Assembly (NCBI GenBank): GCA_009391195.1
Contig: VEXB01000005.1
Coordinates: forward strand, 1-64,000
DNA length: 64,000 nucleotides
Direction: 5' to 3'
Origin: SAR202 cluster bacterium AC-647-P02_OGT_505m
GTDB taxonomy: Bacteria; Chloroflexota; Dehalococcoidia; Lucifugimonadales; UBA826
Shown: positions 60,620 through 64,000 of the stretch, piece after piece
Layout of the letters: each line of letters starts with the position of its first letter
How positions within the stretch are numbered: the first letter of the stretch is position 1
Position numbers and translations under genes: made by a program
Notes under the pieces: generated by a model
Told to the model about the DNA's origin: nothing
The model's database searches: none
Seen by the model: the letters and a program-made list of their open reading frames with translations, nothing else

Positions 60620-61443
60620 TACTTAACCTCAGATCCGTCTTCTTCAATATCAATCTCTTCTACCAACGCATTGAAAAGCTCCTTATCCGACAAAACCTTA
60701 ATAGGTTGCTCAGCTTCCTCGACGTTGTCATCGGATAAGTCCATCTCGGCATCATCTGGCATTTCATCCCCAGCGACAAAAATATTTTCCTTCGGGTCTG
60801 AAATTTTTTCACCTTTGTAGACACCACCCCACGTTTCTTCAACTTTTCTAACTGCATCCACTGTCATAACAACGGAGGAGTTATTGATGAGATCCAAAGT
60901 GTTTAAAACATTGGCAGGAAGAGTTTTCACTCTCTGCAAATTACCTGATGCTCGGACTACATTGTCGTTTCTCCCGTTAGTAACCACCAATGCGGACCCA
61001 GTAGCATGAAGAGCTTCTAACACAGATTTCATAGACTTAGTTTTGGAGTCTTGTATATCCAAATTATCGACTACTACCAATGTTCCCTGCCGAACCTTAT
61101 CGGACAATACTGAGATAATGGCCAGCCGCCTCATTTTCTTAGGAGTACGCTTGCGATAACTTCTAGGACTAGGTCCAAAGGCACGCCCACCACCGACCCA
61201 TATAGGAGACCTTATAGATCCCTGACGAGAACTCCCTGAATGCTTCTGTGGTCTTGGCTTGGCTCCACCACCAGAAACTTCAGCCCGGGTCTTAGTCTTA
61301 ACTGTTCCTTGCCTTTTATTAGCCAAATGGCCTACAACAACTTGATGAACCAAAGCAGCTTTCTCGGGAACATCAAAAACGTCGTCCCTGACGTCAATTT
61401 CTCCAGACGCTCCGCCTCTTATGTCTTTAACTTGTAATTTCAC
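60619..61443 (-). CDS. rplD: 50S ribosomal protein L4 with long acidic C-terminal extension
   Basis: QGTVKTKTRAEVSGGGAKPRPQKHSGSSRQGSIRSPIWVGGGRAFGPSPRSYRKRTPKKMRRLA; 274 codons. Confidence 0.96.
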   Translation of the reverse strand: MKLQVKDIRGGASGEIDVRDDVFDVPEKAALVHQVVVGHLANKRQGTVKTKTRAEVSGGGAKPRPQKHSGSSRQGSIRSPIWVGGGRAFGPSPRSYRKRTPKKMRRLAIISVLSDKVRQGTLVVVDNLDIQDSKTKSMKSVLEALHATGSALVVTNGRNDNVVRASGNLQRVKTLPANVLNTLDLINNSSVVMTVDAVRKVEETWGGVYKGEKISDPKENIFVAGDEMPDDAEMDLSDDNVEEAEQPIKVLSDKELFNALVEEIDIEEDGSEVK

Positions 61444-61448
61444 TACGA

Positions 61449-62081
61449 TTAACTCTTTAGCTCAGATTTTCTAATAACTACCAGGGCATCCTTGTGACCG
61501 GGAACTCCTCCCTTTACAAGAAGCAAATTCCTATCGGAATCGATCATAACAACTTCCAGGTGCTTAACAGTAACTTTGTCCCCACCCATGCGACCCGCCA
61601 TCCTCATCCCTTTGATGACACGACCAGGTGTCGTTCCCGCTCCGATAGAACCTGGCGCCCGGTGCCTATCCGACTGTCCATGGGTCTTAGGGCCCCCACG
61701 AAAGTTATACCTTTTGACACCACCTTGAAATCCCTTACCTTTTGAGGTACCAGTTACGTTAACCTTTTCACCGACCTCAAATATGCCAACACTAACTTCT
61801 TCACCGACATCTACAGTAGATACATCGTCAGCCGAAACCTCTCTCAAGTGCCTAAAGTTTCGACCACCAGATTTAGCCACATGACCTCTTCTTGGGGAAT
61901 TTACCTTCCTAACGGGGTCAAACCCCAACTGAACACTATCGTACCCATCAATTTCATCTGTTTTAATCTGTGTGATAGTGCAAGGACCAGCCTGAATCGC
62001 CGTGACACTATCAGCAGTGCCATCCTCGTGAAAGAACTGAGTTCCTCCAATTACTTTCCCTAATATTCCATGTAGAGTCAT
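61449..62081 (-). CDS. rplC: 50S ribosomal protein L3
   Basis: GILGKVIGGTQFFHEDG, KGKGFQGGVKRYNFRGGPKTHGQSDRHRAPGSIGAGTTPGRVIKGMRMAGRMG. Confidence 0.97.
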   Translation of the reverse strand: MTLHGILGKVIGGTQFFHEDGTADSVTAIQAGPCTITQIKTDEIDGYDSVQLGFDPVRKVNSPRRGHVAKSGGRNFRHLREVSADDVSTVDVGEEVSVGIFEVGEKVNVTGTSKGKGFQGGVKRYNFRGGPKTHGQSDRHRAPGSIGAGTTPGRVIKGMRMAGRMGGDKVTVKHLEVVMIDSDRNLLLVKGGVPGHKDALVVIRKSELKS

Positions 62082-62130
62082 TTGAACTTCTAGCCTATTC
62101 TCAATTTAGTATCTTTTCTTCTGATCTTGT

Positions 62131-62445
62131 CTATAGCTTAAGAGAGATATCCACACCAGCTGGCATATCAAGATTTGTTAATGAATCGATAGTTTTAGAT
62201 GTGGGACTGTGGATATCTATTAGTCGGTTATGTGTTCTTATCTCAAAGTGTTCCCTAGAGTCCTTATCAATATGAGGTGCTCGAAGAACACAGAACCGCT
62301 TTATAGCTGTTGGGAGAGGGACAGGTCCGGACACACGGGCCCCAGTTCTCTCTGCTGTCTCCACTATCTGGCCAGCAGATTGATCCAAAATTCTGTGATC
62401 AAAAGCCTTCAGGATAACCCTAATCTTTTGCGCAGCCTGTACCAT
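62131..62445 (-). CDS. rpsJ: 30S ribosomal protein S10
   Basis: [61 protein letters not shown]. Confidence 0.98.
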   Translation of the reverse strand: MVQAAQKIRVILKAFDHRILDQSAGQIVETAERTGARVSGPVPLPTAIKRFCVLRAPHIDKDSREHFEIRTHNRLIDIHSPTSKTIDSLTNLDMPAGVDISLKL

Positions 62446-62511
62446 AATGATTTCCTATAAATTTATTCTTGCCGATTGTCTTAGTATTGCCTATGTTAGT
62501 TAGTTCTCTAA

Positions 62512-64000
62512 TTAAGTGGCCTGAGCCTCTACGACCGACTCAGGAGCCTCTAGATATCTATCAAACTCCATTGAGTAACCAGCTCTACCTTGTGTAATTG
62601 ACCGTAGATCATTGGCATACCCAAAACTTTCCGCCAAAGGCAAAGAAGCTTTCACTATCTGAGTGTCATTCTGAGCATCTATGCTTTCGACTGAAGCGCG
62701 ACGCCTACCAAGGTCACCTATAACCTCACCCAGATAATCCTCTGGTGTCACAACCTCCAAACTCATTACCGGCTCTAGCACAACAGGATTACACCGATTT
62801 ACGGCTGTCCTAGCCGCCATCGAACCCGCTATTTCAAAAGACACTTTAGATGAGTCCACATCATGATAAGTGCCGTCAATTAGCCTTACCATAAGATCAA
62901 TCACCGGGAACCCAGATTTCGGCCCATTATTAAGGGCTCCCCTCACTCCATCCTCAACGGAAGATATATACTCTGTAGGTATTGCTCCTCCTCTAATCTT
63001 GTTTTCAAACTGCACTCCCTCTCCTCTGTCGAGAGGTTCCATCTCAATGATTACGTGCCCATACTGACCATGTCCGCCAGATTGGCGTACAAACTTCCCT
63101 TCCGCAGTAGTGTTTTTACGGATAGTTTCCCGAAAGGCCACTCTGGGGCGACCCACGTTAGCCTCAACTTTGAACTCTCTTACCATTCGATCAGTCAGAA
63201 TCTCCAGGTGTAGTTCACCCATACCCGACATAACGGTTTGACCGGTTTCCTCATCATACTGAACCCTGAAAGTAGGATCCTCGTCAGAAAGTTTTACTAG
63301 AGCATCGGATAATTTATCCTGGTCTGCCCTAGCCTTTGGCTCAATCGCAACTGAAACAACTGGGTCAGGAAATTCTATCTTTTCCAAAAGTATTGGATTC
63401 TCCAGGTCACAAAACGTTTCCCCTGTAGAGGTATCTTTCAAACCAACAGCTGCCGCTATTTCTCCAGCAAAGACCTCTTCCACTTCCTCTCTCTGATCAG
63501 CATGCATTTTGACTATTCGACCCAGCCTCTCTCGATCTCCGGTCACGGTATTCAGAACAGTCGAACCTGACTTAGCAGTGCCAGAGTAGACTCTGAAATA
63601 CACCAATCTACCAATAAACGGGTCCGTCACTGTTTTGAACGCCAAAGCGGCAAACGGTTCATCAAAACTTGCCTTACGCTCAAGTTCTTCGCCATCCTTG
63701 CCAGGTACTGTCCCATGAACTGAAGGAACGTCTAGGGGAGAAGGCAAGTAGGCCCCAACAGCCTCTAAGAGCGGTTGAACACACTTATTTTTCAATGCGG
63801 TCCCGCTCAACACCGGAACCATCTTATATTCGATAGTAGACCGACGAATCGCGCCTTTAAGCTCTTCCACGGAAATATCTTCTTCCATCAGGAATTTCTC
63901 AAGCAATCCGTCATCCGTCTCCGCCACTTTCTCGATCATCTCTTGTCGTCTAGATTCAAATTCTTCCTGGTATTCGTCTGGGACACCACCTTCTTCAAAC
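62512..64000 (-). CDS. fusA: Elongation factor G, C-terminal part, truncated by window end
   Basis: EF-G domains II-V (GEIAAAVGLKDTSTGETFCDLENPILLEKIEFPDPVVSVAIEPKARADQDKL, VRQSGGHGQYGHVIIEMEP); frame stays open from 63939 to 64000 (FEEGGVPDEYQEEFESRRQE). Confidence 0.96.
   Translation of the reverse strand, partial: FEEGGVPDEYQEEFESRRQEMIEKVAETDDGLLEKFLMEEDISVEELKGAIRRSTIEYKMVPVLSGTALKNKCVQPLLEAVGAYLPSPLDVPSVHGTVPGKDGEELERKASFDEPFAALAFKTVTDPFIGRLVYFRVYSGTAKSGSTVLNTVTGDRERLGRIVKMHADQREEVEEVFAGEIAAAVGLKDTSTGETFCDLENPILLEKIEFPDPVVSVAIEPKARADQDKLSDALVKLSDEDPTFRVQYDEETGQTVMSGMGELHLEILTDRMVREFKVEANVGRPRVAFRETIRKNTTAEGKFVRQSGGHGQYGHVIIEMEPLDRGEGVQFENKIRGGAIPTEYISSVEDGVRGALNNGPKSGFPVIDLMVRLIDGTYHDVDSSKVSFEIAGSMAARTAVNRCNPVVLEPVMSLEVVTPEDYLGEVIGDLGRRRASVESIDAQNDTQIVKASLPLAESFGYANDLRSITQGRAGYSMEFDRYLEAPESVVEAQAT

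Noticed and set aside
1-64000. CRISPR arrays, transposases, prophage, toxin-antitoxin or defence islands
   Set aside because: No repeat-spacer arrays, integrase/transposase motifs or defence-type domains recognised on either strand; the window is dominated by core genes.

Overview
This 64 kb window looks like a contiguous chromosomal segment of a bacterium with a core-gene-rich, largely operonic layout. My inference, from gene content only, is a marine Chloroflexota / SAR202-like lineage. Left part: 3' end of der, plsY, gpsA, then rsmE-prmA-dnaJ and folD on the minus strand, and acpS. Positions 6.5-14.7 kb hold an Alternative Complex III (ACIII, act) operon: pentaheme cytochrome, a molybdopterin-oxidoreductase-like subunit and a Fe-S subunit as separate genes, two tandem NrfD-like subunits, a DUF3341-type protein, a monoheme cytochrome c lipoprotein, and a small uncharacterised two-TM protein at the head. 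Positions 14.9-18.9 kb hold an aldolase / SDR / enolase-superfamily dehydratase / MFS cassette. Next come ribF, tyrS, a class-V aminotransferase, ftsH, an OmpR-type regulator with a degenerate receiver, a class-IV aminotransferase, 2-oxoacid dehydrogenase E1a-E1b-E2, lipB, the pst-phoU operon, an Ldh_2-family dehydrogenase with a SelA-like PLP enzyme, queA, a YihY-like membrane protein with an HtrA lipoprotein, a menG/ubiE methyltransferase, nnr and a DtxR-type regulator. The right third is one long minus-strand S10-spc-alpha ribosomal protein supercluster (fusA ... rpsI), with a multi-TM membrane protein embedded between rpsK and rpsD. I saw no CRISPR array, transposon, prophage, rRNA or tRNA. 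I found no clear undescribed defence or mobile system. The best leads are the membrane protein inside the alpha operon, the ACIII arrangement with its extra small membrane protein, the pseudo-receiver regulator and the putative sugar-acid cassette.
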